This document shows, in pieces, positions 22,174 through 34,110 of a stretch of 64,000 nucleotides of DNA. The DNA comes from Prunus persica. Lineage: Eukaryota; Streptophyta; Magnoliopsida; Rosales; Rosaceae. Each line of letters opens with the position of its first letter. Within the stretch, counting starts at the first letter, position 1. Both the position numbers and the translations under genes were made by a program. The stretch is taken from contig NC_034011.1 in assembly GCF_000346465.2 (NCBI RefSeq), forward strand, positions 14,879,339 to 14,943,338, in the 5' to 3' direction. The notes beneath the pieces were generated by a model that saw only the letters and a program-made list of their open reading frames with translations, searched no databases and was not told the DNA's origin.

Positions 22174-25100
22174 TGGCTGGATCTGGAGGAAGGGAACTCA
22201 AGGCACCAGCCTTCAATGGTGAAAATTTTGATTTCTTGCAAATCAAAATGAAAACCATCTTCCGTTCGCACGATCTGTGGGATCTTGTGGAGAATGGGTA
22301 CAAAACTCCGACGAAAGAGGAGGAGGAGCTCACAGAGGCAGAGAGGAAGCTGATGAGTGGGAAAGTGGTGAAGGATGCTAGAGCTCTGGGTATTATCCAA
22401 GGGGCTGTATTAGACCAAATTTTTTCAAGAATAGCAACTCAGGAAACTGCAAAGGCTGTGTGGGATATTCTGAAGCAAGAATTTGTTGGTGATAAGTAGG
22501 TCAAATTTGTGAAACTTCAGGGTCTTAGGTGTGATTTTGAATATACTCGGATGAATGATAATGAATCTTTGTCTGGATATATTGCTAAGTTGTTTGATTT
22601 GATCAACCAAATGAAGAGCTATGGTGAGGATCTGAGCAATCAACGAATTTTCAGAAACTACTTATTAGTCTGCCTAAGTCCTATGATAGTATTGCAGCTG
22701 TGATAAAGAACAGAAAAGATCTAGACACTATTGATGCTCAGGATGTTGTTGCTATTTTAAAAGGATATGAGCAGAGGCTTGATAGGCACGGTGACAACAG
22801 TGCAGAGAAAGCATTTGCTAGCTTAAACGTTGGATCAAAGTCAGCTCGGTCTAATGGTCACACCAGTAAGTCTCAGAAGAATGTCAAACCACAAGGGCAG
22901 CAATGGGGCAACAAGGGTGATGGGGGTAATAAGACTTATCCCTTTATGAAAAATGAGATAGACAATACTGGGAATAAATGCAAATTCTGTGATAAATTGC
23001 ATTATGGAGAGTGTTGGCTTAAGAATAAGGTCAAGTGTCACAAGTGTAACAAAATTGGGCACATTGCAAGGTACTGTCATACAAACAAGGCTGTGCAACA
23101 GGTGAACTTTGCTAACCAAGTTGAAGAACCTGGAAATTTATTTTATGCTAATCACTCTGGAGAGGATAGAAGAAGAATAGGTGATGAGTGGTGTATTGAT
23201 AGTGGTTGCAGCAACCACATGACATCAAGGGCTGATTTGCTTCTGGATATTGACAAAAGGGTGAAAGCCACGGTTCAGGTAGGCACTGGTGCTTTGGTTG
23301 ATGTGGCAAGAAAGGGGACTTCGGTTATTGATACAATGACAGGGAGATAGTGTATTAAAGAAGTCATGCTAGTACCCGGTCTTGCAGAGAATCTGCTCAG
23401 TGTAGGGCAGATGACTGAGCGCGGCTATTTCCTTGTATTTGGAGATCACAAGGTCCACATCTTCGATGATAGTTCCTTAAGTAACATGGTTGTAAGTGTA
23501 TAGCAAAAGGGGAACAAGTGTTTTCCTTTAACTTTCAACACAATCAAGGAGGTTGCCTTGAAAACAAATGTGCAAGAATGCTCCAAGATATGGCACAAGA
23601 GATTTGGACACATAAACTTTCGAAGTCTTAAGCTGCTGCAGAGTCAAGCAATGGTATTGGGGCTGCCTGAAATCCAAAATGGTGAAGTGGTGTGCCAAGG
23701 CTATGTATTGGGGAAGGGTCACGGGGAGCCATTCCCCAAAGAATCAAAGTGGAGAGCCAAGGAGCCATTAGAACTGATTCATTCCGACTTGTGTGGTCCA
23801 ATGCAAACACCAAGCCTAGGTGGAAATATATATTTTATCACATTCATAGATGATTATTAAAGGATGTGCTGGGTTTATTTTCTGAGAAACAAGTCCGAGC
23901 TTATTCTCCACAGCAAAATGGCGTTGCGGAGAGAAAAAATAGAACCATTGTAGAAATGGCAAAGTGCATGATTCATGACAAGGAGCTTCCCTACATGCTT
24001 TGGTGTGAGGCAATGAGTACCTTTGTGTATTTACTTAATAGAAGTCCAACCCGAGCTTTGGAGAATATTACACCTTTTGAGAAGTTTAGTGGGAGAAAGC
24101 CTGGAGTTAAACATCTCAAGGTGTTTGGCTCGTTGTGTTACTCACTTATCCCTGGAAAGTGGAGGCATAAGCTAGAAGCAACAAGTGCCATAGGAGTTTT
24201 TATCGGATATGGTACATGTGAGAAGGGATACAGAATATTGAATCCTACAACTCAGAAGGTTTTGTTCTCAAGAGATGTGATTTTTTATGAACACGGCAAA
24301 TGGGACTGGGAGCAACACAAAGTGAAAGAAGTCTGCATCTCACTTCCTGTAGATGAAATGTCAGACATGAGAACATCTGAAACAGAAGAAGACCCTGCAT
24401 CCCAAGAACAAGCCATAACCGATGATCCCTCAGTTGATGACACACCTTTGAGGTACAGAAACCTGAGTGAGATCTATGCAAGATGTCATTCAGGCATAGT
24501 GGAGCCTGAGAACTTTGATGAAGCTGCACAGAATGTAGCATGGAAGAAGGCAATGGAAAATGAGATGACCATGATTGAGAAGAATCAGACGTGGAAATTG
24601 GTAAATAGACCCTTCAATAAACCTATAATTGGAGTAAAATAGGTGTACACCAAGTTGAACTTGGATGGTTCGGTTCAAAGCATAAAGCCAGACTAGTTGC
24701 AAAGGGCTATGCACAAAAGCCCGGAATAGATTATAATGAAACCTTTGCACCAGTGGCAAGGTTGGATACTATACGAACTCTCATTGCCTTGGCTGTAAAG
24801 AACAATTGGAAAATGTATCAATTAGATGTGAAATCAGCTTTTCTGAATGGAGTGCTTCAAGAGGAGGTGTATGTAGAGCAGCCCGATGGTTTCATTGTCC
24901 AAGGAGAAGAGGATAAAGTGTATAAATTGCACAAAGCCTTGTCTTGTTTGAAATAGGCCCCTAGAGCCTGGTATGGAGAGATAGACTCCTATCTTGTGCA
25001 GTGCGGTTTTAAAAGGAGCACAAGTGAGGCAACATTATATGTTAAAGGCAGGGAAACCTCGAATTTGGTCATAGTATCTATCTATGTGGATGATTTAGTT

Positions 25101-26000
25101 TATACAGGGAATTCTCAAGAGCTGATGCAGGATTTCAAGACTGATATGATGCAGAGGTATGAGATGACAGATTTGGGTTTGCTGCATCACTTTCTAGGAA
25201 TAGGAATTATCCAAAGTGAAGACTACATTTTCATACACCAGAAAAAATATGCTTCCACTCTTTTGAAAAAGTTTGGTCTGCAGGATTGTAAACCGATTGG
25301 TATTCCTCTTGTATCAGCTGATAAATTGAAGAGAGATGATGAAAGTGGAGCTACAAATGAAGCTAAATACAGAAAACTAATGGGAAATCTACTCTATCTC
25401 ACTGCAACTAGATCGGATATAATGTATGCTGCATGTCTGTTGGCTAGATTTATGCATTCCCCCACAAATAAGCATTATGGAACTGCCAAGAGGGTACTGA
25501 GATATGTTTAGGGTACACTTGATTTTGGTTTGGAATATAAGAAAGGAGAAGGGTCAGTTTTGGTAGGCTTTTGTGACAGTGACTGGTCTGGATCAGAAGA
25601 TGATATGAAGAGTACATCGGGATATGCCTTTACATTTGGCAGTGGGGTATTCTCTTGGGCATCTGTGAAGCAACAATGTGTTGCTCTATCCACAGCTGAA
25701 GCAGAATATGTGAGTGCATCAGAGGCAACTGCACAAGTTACTTGGTTCCGGTTTGTGTTAGAAGACTTTGGTGAGATGCAGACTGTGGCAACACCTCAGC
25801 CATTGCTATCACCAAGAATCCGATCTTTCATCAAAAAACCAAACACATAAACCAGAGGTATCACTACATCAAAGAAGCTCTACAACAGGGTGTAATCGAC
25901 TTGATTCATTGTCCTACAAAGGAGCAAGTAGCTGACATCTTCACTAAGGCTTTGGCAAGAGAACAGTTCTCTTATCTCAGAGAATTGCTTGGGGTGAAAT
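22174..26000 (+). pseudogene. Copia D gag-pol polyprotein, multiply disrupted
   Basis: Domains in order: gag from 22174 (WDILKQEFVGDK, RCDFEYTRMNDNESLSGYI); a CCHC zinc knuckle CHKCNKIGHIARYC near 23037; the protease motif CIDSGCSNHM near 23195; the GAG-pre-integrase region (KIWHKRFGHINFRSLK) near 23586; integrase start (LIHSDLCGPM, FITFIDDY); integrase end (AYSPQQNGVAERKNRT) near 23900; reverse transcriptase with SIYVDDLVYTGN near 25080; RNase H with SDWSGSEDD and STAEAEYV. Stops interrupt at 22498, 23348, 23858, 24640, 24954 and 25509, and frames shift near 22690, 24650 and 25800. A deletion near 23895 removes the integrase core, including the Glu of the DDE triad. Several stops fit CAG to TAG changes (for instance before APRAWYG), as expected from cytosine deamination. 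Confidence 0.92.
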
Positions 26001-26010
26001 CAGTTCACAA

Positions 26011-26022
26011 TTTGAAGGGGAG
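26011..26022 (+). other. Polypurine tract of Copia D
   Basis: GAAGGGGAG lies just before the 3' LTR. Confidence 0.85.
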
Positions 26023-26384
26023 TGTTAATGTGCAAAATGGTAAACTGATTTAGCATGTAATAGTTTTGTTTAGTGTTAATACTTAGCTCATAGGCTAAGC
26101 TCTTTATACTAGTCAACGGTTTGTTAAGTCTCATAGGACTTGACTGGACAGGTGTCTTAATCCTACTGATAGTGTTGTTGGATGGTTGAGATTGAAGCTA
26201 GGAATTGTCTAGCTCTCTCTCTCCTCTAAAGGTAAGATGAGTTGTGAGTGTAAATGATACACTGTGCCTCACTCTCACGAAATATGCAAGTTATTACAGA
26301 GCATATTGTTCACTCACTCTCTTCTTCAATATTCCCAATTCTTCATTTTCCCATTAGCACAGATTAGCTTGTCAAACACTAACA
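26023..26384 (+). repeat. 3' LTR of Copia D
   Basis: It is the same length as the 5' LTR, begins TGTTAATGTGC and ends CACTAACA. Confidence 0.92.
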
Positions 26385-27531
26385 GAAACAAATATAGGTT
26401 GATGCTTACATTACATGTAAGTAGTTTGACTTCTGATATGATCATCTGGTTTTCCGTGTTGACCCTGCTTGGCAACTGAGTCTGAAAACCAGTTTTCCCA
26501 GCTGAGCCGATGTTGAAATCTCTAAAGCCACCGTTACAGTAGGGTGCTGGTTGGTTAGCATGTACACAATACCTCTGCCTTCACATGTCCCTAATTGATT
26601 CTAGTCAATGATATGTGCTTCAAGACGTACCATATGAATGAATATACTAAATACATTTGATCTCATGAGATTATTGGTCATGTGAAAACTGATTGCTTGA
26701 GCACGCAGGTTTATCTACCAACCAGTTTGCGTAATTTGTCATTCTATTAGGGTTAGGGTCGTTGTTCTTGCTGGAATTATTAGCCCCGTAATCTGAGCAA
26801 TGCATGCAGGGCCAATAAGAGTTGTTGGAGTTGGAAGTTGAATTTGAGGGACGAGGAGGAAAATGATTTCGGCATGCTTTCAGGAAAGTGTCGTAATACA
26901 CTCGCATTATTTTCTTCATCTCTACAACTTACAACACTGTCTCTTCTCTACCACACTGCTCTCTGCTTCTGACTTTTTTGGGTTCCAGTGAATTTCAATT
27001 TGTTTGTTTCGGGAGGTGTCTTGGGGGTTCATCAAAATTTCTAAATTAACGCATTGTATATAAGGTGGTAATAACAATTCCCTTCTAAATAATTACCACA
27101 TATACAGTTTTTTTTAACAATAAATATTATTATTAAAAATCAATATTATAAACCAGAAAATGAATTTGTTTTGTAAATATTAATAAATAAATAAATTCCA
27201 AAGAAGAATATTTTTTGAGACAAAGACGTACGATAGCATTTCATTAATGAATAGGGATGAAATAAGTAAAAATATAGGTGAATTAACTAGTAATTTTTGG
27301 CATGTATCGCCGCCATAACTTTCCAATTGACAATTACCTAATAAATGCTTTTTAGGCAAAAAGAAAAAAAATCATTGTGTTAAGCTATAATATTATTATA
27401 GAAAGCACTGGAAAGTATTGAAAAATAATAATTTTTCAATACCTTTTAGTTAAAATTTATTATTGAAAAACAATAATTTTTTAGTTACAATTTAGGTAAA
27501 AATACTAGAAAGCTATTTTAGGAGCTCTTTA
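26385..27531. other. Spacer with one small unassigned minus-strand frame
   Basis: A minus-strand frame at 26671-26919 encodes 82 residues with a C-x2-C pair (WPCMHC), Asn/Ser-rich, with no family I recognise. It could be a first exon of an unknown gene. The rest is AT-rich without genes. Confidence 0.35.
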
Positions 27532-27993
27532 TAGAGCACCTCCAGCACTCCCATTTTGCCCCGACAGGAGGAGGCCTAGGCCCATGAGATGGCTCCAACG
27601 TGCAACAGCAAGACTGGGCAGCTGGTGGGCTATACAAGCCTGGGTAGGCACAAAGACAAATCTTGTTTGGGCTGTTGCCTGGGTTTGCTAACTTCATTAA
27701 TGACATCAACAACTAAAAAAGAAATGAAAAAGAATCTTAAAAAATATCAAAAATTTCAGAATTTTTTTTAAAATTATAAAAAAATACCTAGTAGTTTTCT
27801 TCACTTCCCACACCAAAATTAATAGTTGAAGTATAAAAAGTAGAAAATAAATTAAAGTTAATAGTAATTGCCCTTGCCCTTGCCCTTTGGGGTGGAAACA
27901 AAAAAGGCAAGGACTGCCATTATTCACGTGAATAGTGACAGACCTTGCCTTGCCTTCGCCTTGCCCTTGCCCTTTGGGGTGGAGGTGCTCTTA
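27532..27993. mobile_element. MITE with GAGCACCTCCA ends
   Basis: The left end TAGAGCACCTCCAGC and the right end GGTGGAGGTGCTCTTA are inverted. Near the right end the phrase CTTGCCCTTGCCCTTTGGGG is repeated twice. No coding sequence is present. Ends of this type are common on plant MITEs. I could not fix the target duplication. Confidence 0.65.
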
Positions 27994-28129
27994 TAAAATT
28001 TCAACTCTAACCATACTCCCTAATTTAGGGAATCATTAATAATTTATTTCTTTTTTTAGTTTAGCATAAATCCTCCCTCTTCAAATAAAATAATAATAAT
28101 AAATAGTTAGTATTAAATAAATACTTAAA

Positions 28130-28300
28130 GGATATTGATTTTTCCACTCCCCTTTTATCCACTTACACTCCATTTTTTTAAAATTGTATGTTCTCACTCC
28201 TCTTTTGTTCACTTACACTCCCTTTTATCTTATGGTAAAAAATATTAAAAAACAAAAGGGAGTGTAAGTGGATAAAAGGGGAGTGGAAAAATCACCACCC
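28130..28300. mobile_element. 171-bp MITE with 8-bp target duplication
   Basis: TACTTAAA flanks it on both sides (28122-28129 and 28301-28308). The ends GGATATTGATTTTTCC and (inverted) GGGTGGTGATTTTTCC extend into arms of about 45 bases that pair well (CACTCCCCTTTTATCC). An 8-bp duplication fits an hAT-type element. Confidence 0.85.
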
Positions 28301-28308
28301 TACTTAAA

Positions 28309-28710
28309 ATAGTATTAAAGTAAAGTAGCATTTAATTATAGAGAGCCAGTAGAAGTCATTTCTCTCTCCTCAATTTAGGAGCTCCTAGAGGTCTTCCTAT
28401 CTTAGGAGCTCCTAGATGTCTCCCAATCTTAGGAGTTGGATAGGAAGCATGGTTGGGGGTGAGTTTTTTCACTTCCTCCCTAAATTTTATCTAATGAAAT
28501 GGTTTAGGGACTCCATTATGGATGCTCTAAGTTTAAGAAGGGAGAGGAGTTTCTGTTACAAATTTAGAGATACGAGTGAGATTAATGCTAGAAATTTTAT
28601 CATGTAAAATTCAAAAGAAATACAGTAATGTAGTAAAATTAAAAGTCTCTAAACAAACACCACAAACACAATATTAAACCCCTCCTCTCATTTAATTTTT
28701 TTTGTCTTTC
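28309..28710. other. Spacer with short TTAGGAGCTCCTAGA repeats
   Basis: The palindromic phrase TTAGGAGCTCCTAGA occurs twice and a third time in part (28373-28437). The segment next to 28710 should include the 3' UTR of the phytocyanin gene. No gene is otherwise seen. Confidence 0.55.
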
Positions 28711-29593
28711 TCAAACCACAAAGTTACCCAAAACCGCAGTACTTGCACCAATACTTATAACAGTACAAATAAAAGCCAATAACCCAACGTCTGATCCTCT
28801 AGCTGCTGAATTCTCCCGCGGTAGCGGGGGCTGTGACGGTGCATTTGTGTCCAAATCCGACAGCGGAGACGGTGAGACTGCAGGAGGATCAGCCACAAGT
28901 GGAGATGGAGCTGACGAAGATGGAGAAGGAGGGGCCTCAGAGGGTGGCGTATGTTGGGTTTTGCTTCTGACGGCCAAAACCACCACTATCAGCTTCTGCC
29001 CTTTTTGGCAGTTCTCAGCATTGCCACTGATGAAGAAAAATGGACCTGACCGCTCAAACTTGAAAATTGAGTCACCATCTGTTAGGGACTGTTTTGAGGT
29101 TTTTGTGTTGCATGAGAAATAATCCTCCTTTGTTACCACCAACACAGAATCTGATCCTTTTTTGTACTTGAAAACTGCATACACATAATACATAGCACCA
29201 AAAAATAAACCAAAAAGAAAAGTAGCTTAATTATATTACACTAACTCTAAAGAGAGCCAACATGGTCTAATTCAGTAAAAAATGATATTGACTTGTAGAC
29301 CAGTGATGTGTGTGTGAGGAACTCCCTTTCATTTAGACAATCATTTGTATTTAAAATAATAAAATTAAAAATAAAAATAAAAATAAAACTAGAGAGAGAG
29401 AGAGATGCTTACGAAGCGTATCATTGACCTGAAACCTATGTCTTTCAGCCCAGTGATTGAAGTTCTCGGAAGGGCTCAAAACCCAACCATCTTTGCCACC
29501 CACAATGAACTTGTAAGCTTGAGAAGAGCTACTAGCCAACCCCAACATCAAAATAACAAGCAACGTGCTCACAAATAGTCTCTTAGACGCCAT
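28711..29593 (-). CDS. ENODL: Early nodulin-like protein (phytocyanin family)
   Basis: Two exons on the minus strand (29413-29593 and 28711-29174; donor GTAAGC, acceptor ATGCAG, intron phase 1) give 645 nt, 214 residues. Residues 1-26 are a signal peptide. About 27-128 form the plastocyanin-like domain (YKFIVGGKDGW, NHWAERHRFQVNDTL, FKYKKGSDSVLVV, ending GQKLIVVVLAV), with the conserved cysteine pair at 82 and 116. About 130-186 are Pro/Ser-rich, likely O-glycosylated. 187-214 are hydrophobic and suit a GPI anchor signal. The positions where copper-binding phytocyanins have His are not His here (for example SDSV), so it is an early-nodulin-like member that should not bind copper. Such proteins sit at the plasma membrane-cell wall face; the exact role is unknown. 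Confidence 0.93.
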
Positions 29594-29656
29594 TTCTGAA
29601 AAAATCTAATCAAACCCACAAAATTAAACCTCTAAAGACACAGGTATAGTAGCTAT

Positions 29657-29659
<3 letters not shown>

Positions 29660-29715
<56 letters not shown>
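29660..29715. repeat. (GA)n microsatellite in the phytocyanin leader
   Basis: About 27 GA units lie between the phytocyanin start codon and its TATA box. On the sense strand this is a long CT tract in the 5' leader. Confidence 0.95.
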
Positions 29716-29719
<4 letters not shown>

Positions 29720-29775
29720 GTGAGATCTAGAGAGATACGGGATTTGGTGAGTGTTAGCTGTGGCTAATTTGTCAG

Positions 29776-29786
29776 GATATATATAG
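29776..29786 (-). promoter_or_regulatory. TATA box of the phytocyanin gene
   Basis: TATATATA on the minus strand lies about 185 bases upstream of the start codon, beyond the CT-rich leader. Confidence 0.6.
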
Positions 29787-29793
29787 AGAGGCT

Positions 29794-31690
29794 GAGGAGA
29801 AGGTGACCGTTGTAGGACATGCAAAGATGCTGAAGGGATTTACCCTTACTTAAAAATCACTGCTGGAAATTGTATACGTGTGTTATTAATTCTGCACACC
29901 CAGGCGTTTCAACATGTTCTTTATAACGTCCTCCTCTGACCTTTTACACGTGGCAACATGCGAGAGACCCAACGGTCATTAAAAAATAAAATTTAAATTT
30001 ATTAATTGTTACATTAAAAGGGTTCTTCTTTCTGTGCTTTCTTTTCTGGTTTGTTCACAAATGGGCTCAACTTTTAACGTTTGATTAACCAAGATAATGC
30101 TGCTTAATTGCTTGTATTTCGAGGTCAAACTTATTGAGAAATGCATTAAAATGAACGGTTTATTTCTTATTTATTTTCCTTGGTTAATGGTCTTGGGCCG
30201 GGCTTACTTTTTCCATATGAGATTAAGGATCATTGGCTTGTCTTATTGTATATAATGTGAGCACTCCTATCATGATTGGAGGTAATTAATCTGTTCGATT
30301 CCTACTTGTGTATTTGTTGGTCTTTTCTTTACTTTTTCCATTCGAATTAACAAAAATTTATCCATCAAATTTCCCTAAGAAGCATCAAGCTTAGGAGTGG
30401 GCACTCAAAGTGGCGAACCGGAAATTCGAGCTAAACCGCACCGAACTAAACCGGAAAAAAACCGAATTAACAAAAAAGTCAACAACCGGTCAAAAACCGA
30501 ACCGGACCGATTTCGAATCCGGTTCCATGTCTTCAAAAACCAAATCGAATCGAATCGAACCGGTCAAATTAAAAAAATATATAATTTCAAAAAAAAAAAC
30601 TAATATTTAATTGCTATATTTTTAATTTCAAAAAAAAAAACTAATATTTATCCAAGTTCAATTTCAAAATATATCTCTTTTCTAACTTTAATATTTATTT
30701 TTATATGAAATTGAATAATTTGTTAATTTTCAAGTAAAAAAATAATATTTCAGTTGAGAATTGTATTTAAATTTTTTTTAAATCCGGTTCAAAACCATTT
30801 TAAAAAAAAAGATCATCACCAATCAAACAATATTACGACACCTTACCACTAGACTACACATGTCTTCACGAAGGATAGTTGTGCTCATCACTTCTATAGT
30901 TGCAAATTGCATCGTTACACTGTTATGAATTTAATTTGTGATTGTCTTTGCATGATTGATAATGAACTTTAGTTATTAAAAAATTTGTTTGATGACATCA
31001 ATTCATGGGTTTTTTTTTTTTTTTGCTTTTTTGTATTTCATATTAGATCATATGAGCGTCCCATTTTATGTTTCACACAGAAATGACATTGTTTAGAAGA
31101 ATCTAGTTTTAAATGCAAGTTGTCCTCTGAAAAATTACACTGGCTTCATAAAAAAAATTGTTTTTGGCAAGGAATTCTTGCATGCCAAGTTATCTTAGCG
31201 GTCAAGGAGATGGATTTCTATGCAATTTACGGTTTTGACAAGTATATAAACTAGAAAGGATTAGTTGAGGACCAGACACAACTAATTTGAAGCATATTTC
31301 TTTGATTGCAAACAACAATCAGCCTTTGTTCCTGAGATTTCCAATTGACCACTACTGCGAAACTTGCCCTGTGCTATGATTTCCAGTTTATGATCAATCT
31401 CAACTGTTGTGTTTCTTGATTTTATTTATTCCACACAGTACGAATTGACAACTCTTCAAATTAGTTTACTTTTTATCATTTGTTTTACTTAATTTCATAT
31501 CCTTTTTATATTTTGAAAGCCAGATCTATTGCTATCTTCATTGTAATAGCCATTCAGACTGGATTATTTTCATATAGTTAATTCGATGGTGATATTTCTT
31601 CCTGGATTCATTGTTATTTCAGTCGGATTCCTTTAGTTTTATTTTCACTAGATAAATATCGAAGTACTATCACTAGATAAGAATCAGTAT
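29794..31690. other. Promoter-side spacer with repeat debris
   Basis: No gene is supported. 30410-30570 is rich in repeated AACCGAACCGG-like words, a type of degenerate repeat seen near plant transposons. 30580-30650 has a short tandem duplication built on TTTCAAAAAAAAAAACTAAT. Confidence 0.5.
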
Positions 31691-31699
31691 GCATGACTT

Positions 31700-33670
31700 C
31701 CCTTGTGAGTCTCAAAGAAAAACTCTATAGAGGGGGGAGGAGGAACAAGTGTCACTGTCCCTCCTCTGCATCATCTACTCTTGCTTTCTTTTTTTGGGTT
31801 AGTGAATAAGTCTATTGGGGCGTTTTGAATAAGAAACCATTTTAGGTTATGTTTAGCTAAAGTTTTTAGCTTCCTTTGACAATACTGTAATTGCACATAT
31901 ATATAATTCATCAAGCTCAAAGTTAATTAATTAGACTAGGTTAGTCTAGTTGAGGATGATTATTGTGGCTGAGAACAAATTGTGACTCAATGTAAATCAA
32001 TCTCAAAGGTAAATCATGCATTTCATGCATTAGATTGCCTTAGGATATTCCTAGTCAATGTGGAAATGCATTAGATTGCCTTAGGATATTCCTAGTCAAT
32101 GTGGTGACTAGTCATCCGTTGAAATATTTGTGTACTGCCATCTCATTTATTCTCACGTGAGACTCACACTTTGCTAGCTGTAGATCTTCTGTACTTTTGT
32201 CTAATTATAGCTTCATTCATTAGCTGCATGTGGATTGTTTTCTGACCTAGCTATTTTGGGTAAAAGGTGAGCTTTGGTTTTGTAGCCGTCACTTTCACAA
32301 ATATTTTTATTTTTGGGAAATTTTTTAAAATCTGCTTTGATCCTTGAAATTTACTTCCATTAGTAGAGAACTTTTTTGAGGTTCTTCTTGCTCTGCATTT
32401 TATATCTGATAGTGAGGTCTGCACTTTTTCATTATGAGATTCTGAAATTTGGCTTTTTGAAATGTGCTGTAAGTTGGATAGTTAAACACATCCTCATTCT
32501 TATCTAGATCAGATTTATAGTTGATTTCTTCAAGATGATGGTTTCCTGAAAGAATTGATCCCTTTTCATCTCATAATCTAAATTCATTGTTGTTCGATCC
32601 AAAGCTGGTTGTGGTGCTATGGGGTGAAGAAGCCAATGGACTAGCTGCCATTTCCATGAATGACAAGAAGGTTGCACAGGGAGGTAGTGTTCTATTCCTA
32701 AATAGATCTAGGTTTGCTTGATTTTTTGATTACCTATTCTATAAGAATCTTCTTGACTTAGTGCATTGCCTAGTTGGAGTGATGACCCCTAGTTTTTCCC
32801 AATGGTGGGTTTCTGAGTGAACGTTTCCAGTGTGTTAATCTTGATTTTATGGCTAGTCATACTGTATCTGTTATCCTTGGAATGATGATGAATGTTCACA
32901 CACCTCTCACTCAAGTTGTTGCTAGCACATGGGATGATTAGATTGACGGGTTCTTCTGAGTTCTTAGGTTGTTACATAGGCATCTTCTAGGTTTGCAAGG
33001 GCTTGAGAATTGATTGATGACTGGTTGTGTATTCTGTTGTGTGTTCTTAGGTCTATGACTAGGATTACTTTGTTTGTAGGATCCTTGTTTAACTTGGTTA
33101 GAGTTTAATTTTTATCCCTTACACCTAAATACCAATTTCAAGCCCCTTGTGATAATTTCTTCTGATCATTGCTCAGTTTGAAGTTCCCCATCACATCTTT
33201 TGGGCTATGGTCTCAATCAAATCCTTGTCTTATAACCTACTCTCTAACACTGCTCATATCTCTAATTTGGGTTCTACATCATATTTGACAAAGTTTTCTG
33301 CAAATCACTCAATTGGTCTTTGTTAGAGTTGTTATTTTGATTTATGTATTCGCTCTTAAGAGCATGTAGATTGCTAGAAACCACATTTCTCCAGATTTGT
33401 TACGGCTTTAAGATTTTAGGTTGTGGTGGATGTGGCCGCGACGACGCTTCTTTATGTGGTGGTGGTAAGGTTCATTTAGGATTTTGGATTGCTTTAGGGT
33501 TTCAGCTATGTTAGGTTTGTGAGTTTTCTTTGGGGTTATTCTTAATTCTGATGATGTAGGCTAGTAGTTCTAGTGCGGTATTTGTTTGCTTTATTTTTAC
33601 TTTTAGCATGTTAATTTGTGCCCTCTTGGAATTGGTGCTTTAGATGTCTTTATTTTTATTTTTATTTTTG
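31700..33670. repeat. Left arm of a large inverted duplication
   Basis: 33130-33670 is the inverted counterpart of 33690-34110 plus the first part of the sequence after the CACTA. Matching landmarks include GTGGCCGCGACGACGCTTCT against its complement near 33930, and TTGAAGTTCCCCATCACAT against its complement near 45812-45830. 31700-31830 matches further out (about 45870-45990). The stretch 31830-33128 has no partner in the other arm. No gene is intact here; a short frame near 32600-32680 (VVVLWGEEANGLAA) faintly resembles replication protein A OB-fold sequence. Confidence 0.75.
32025..32104. repeat. 41-bp tandem duplication
   Basis: ATGCATTAGATTGCCTTAGG and its continuation occur twice head to tail with almost no change. 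Confidence 0.9.
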
Positions 33671-33689
33671 CTTCTTTTTTTAAATCAAA

Positions 33690-34110
33690 GAGAAACTTCA
33701 ATGGTACAATCAAAAATATCAACAAGACATCTAAAGTACAAATCCCAAAAGGGCAACAAACTAACATGCTAAAAGCAAAACTAACATAGACAAAAGCCAC
33801 CCTAAAATTACTAGCCCACATCACCACAATTAATCATAAGCCCAAACAAAGCCTACAAATCTAATATAACCAAAACCCTAAAACAACCCATGAGCCTAAA
33901 CGAACCCCACCACCACCACTTGAAGAAGCGTCATCGTGGCCACACCTACCACCGCATTCGTAACAAATATGAAAAAAAATATGATTTTCAGTTATCTACA
34001 TGCTCATAAGAGCGAACAAATTAACGAAAATAACAAACCTTTGAAAAAGAACAATTAGGTGATTTGCAGCAACCTCCGTCAAAGACGATTTGATTGAAAA
34101 CATATACTAA
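33690..34110. repeat. Right arm of the inverted duplication, inner part
   Basis: It is complementary to the left arm with scattered mismatches. Only about 20 unpaired bases lie between the arms, near 33670-33690. The arm is broken at 34110 by the CACTA insertion and resumes at 45804. Confidence 0.8.
34108..34110. other. CACTA target-site duplication, left
   Basis: TAA here matches TAA at 45801-45803. Three bases is the normal CACTA duplication. Confidence 0.85.

Larger units (their letters stand above)
21693..26384 (+). mobile_element. Copia D, near full length but inactive
   Basis: 362-bp LTRs (21693-22054 and 26023-26384) flank about 4 kb with gag, protease, integrase, reverse transcriptase and RNase H in Copia order. 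The flanks are GAAAA (left) and GAAAC (right), a 5-bp duplication with one mismatch. By eye the LTRs differ at roughly 15-20 sites, which suggests an insertion of moderate age. Confidence 0.93.

Noticed and set aside
28847..29122. Plus-strand frame over the phytocyanin
   Set aside because: It is the antisense shadow of the phytocyanin exon 2.
32600..32690. Replication protein A-like domain
   Set aside because: Only about 25 residues (LWGEEANGLAA) resemble an OB fold and no flanking domain continues it; kept as a remark only.
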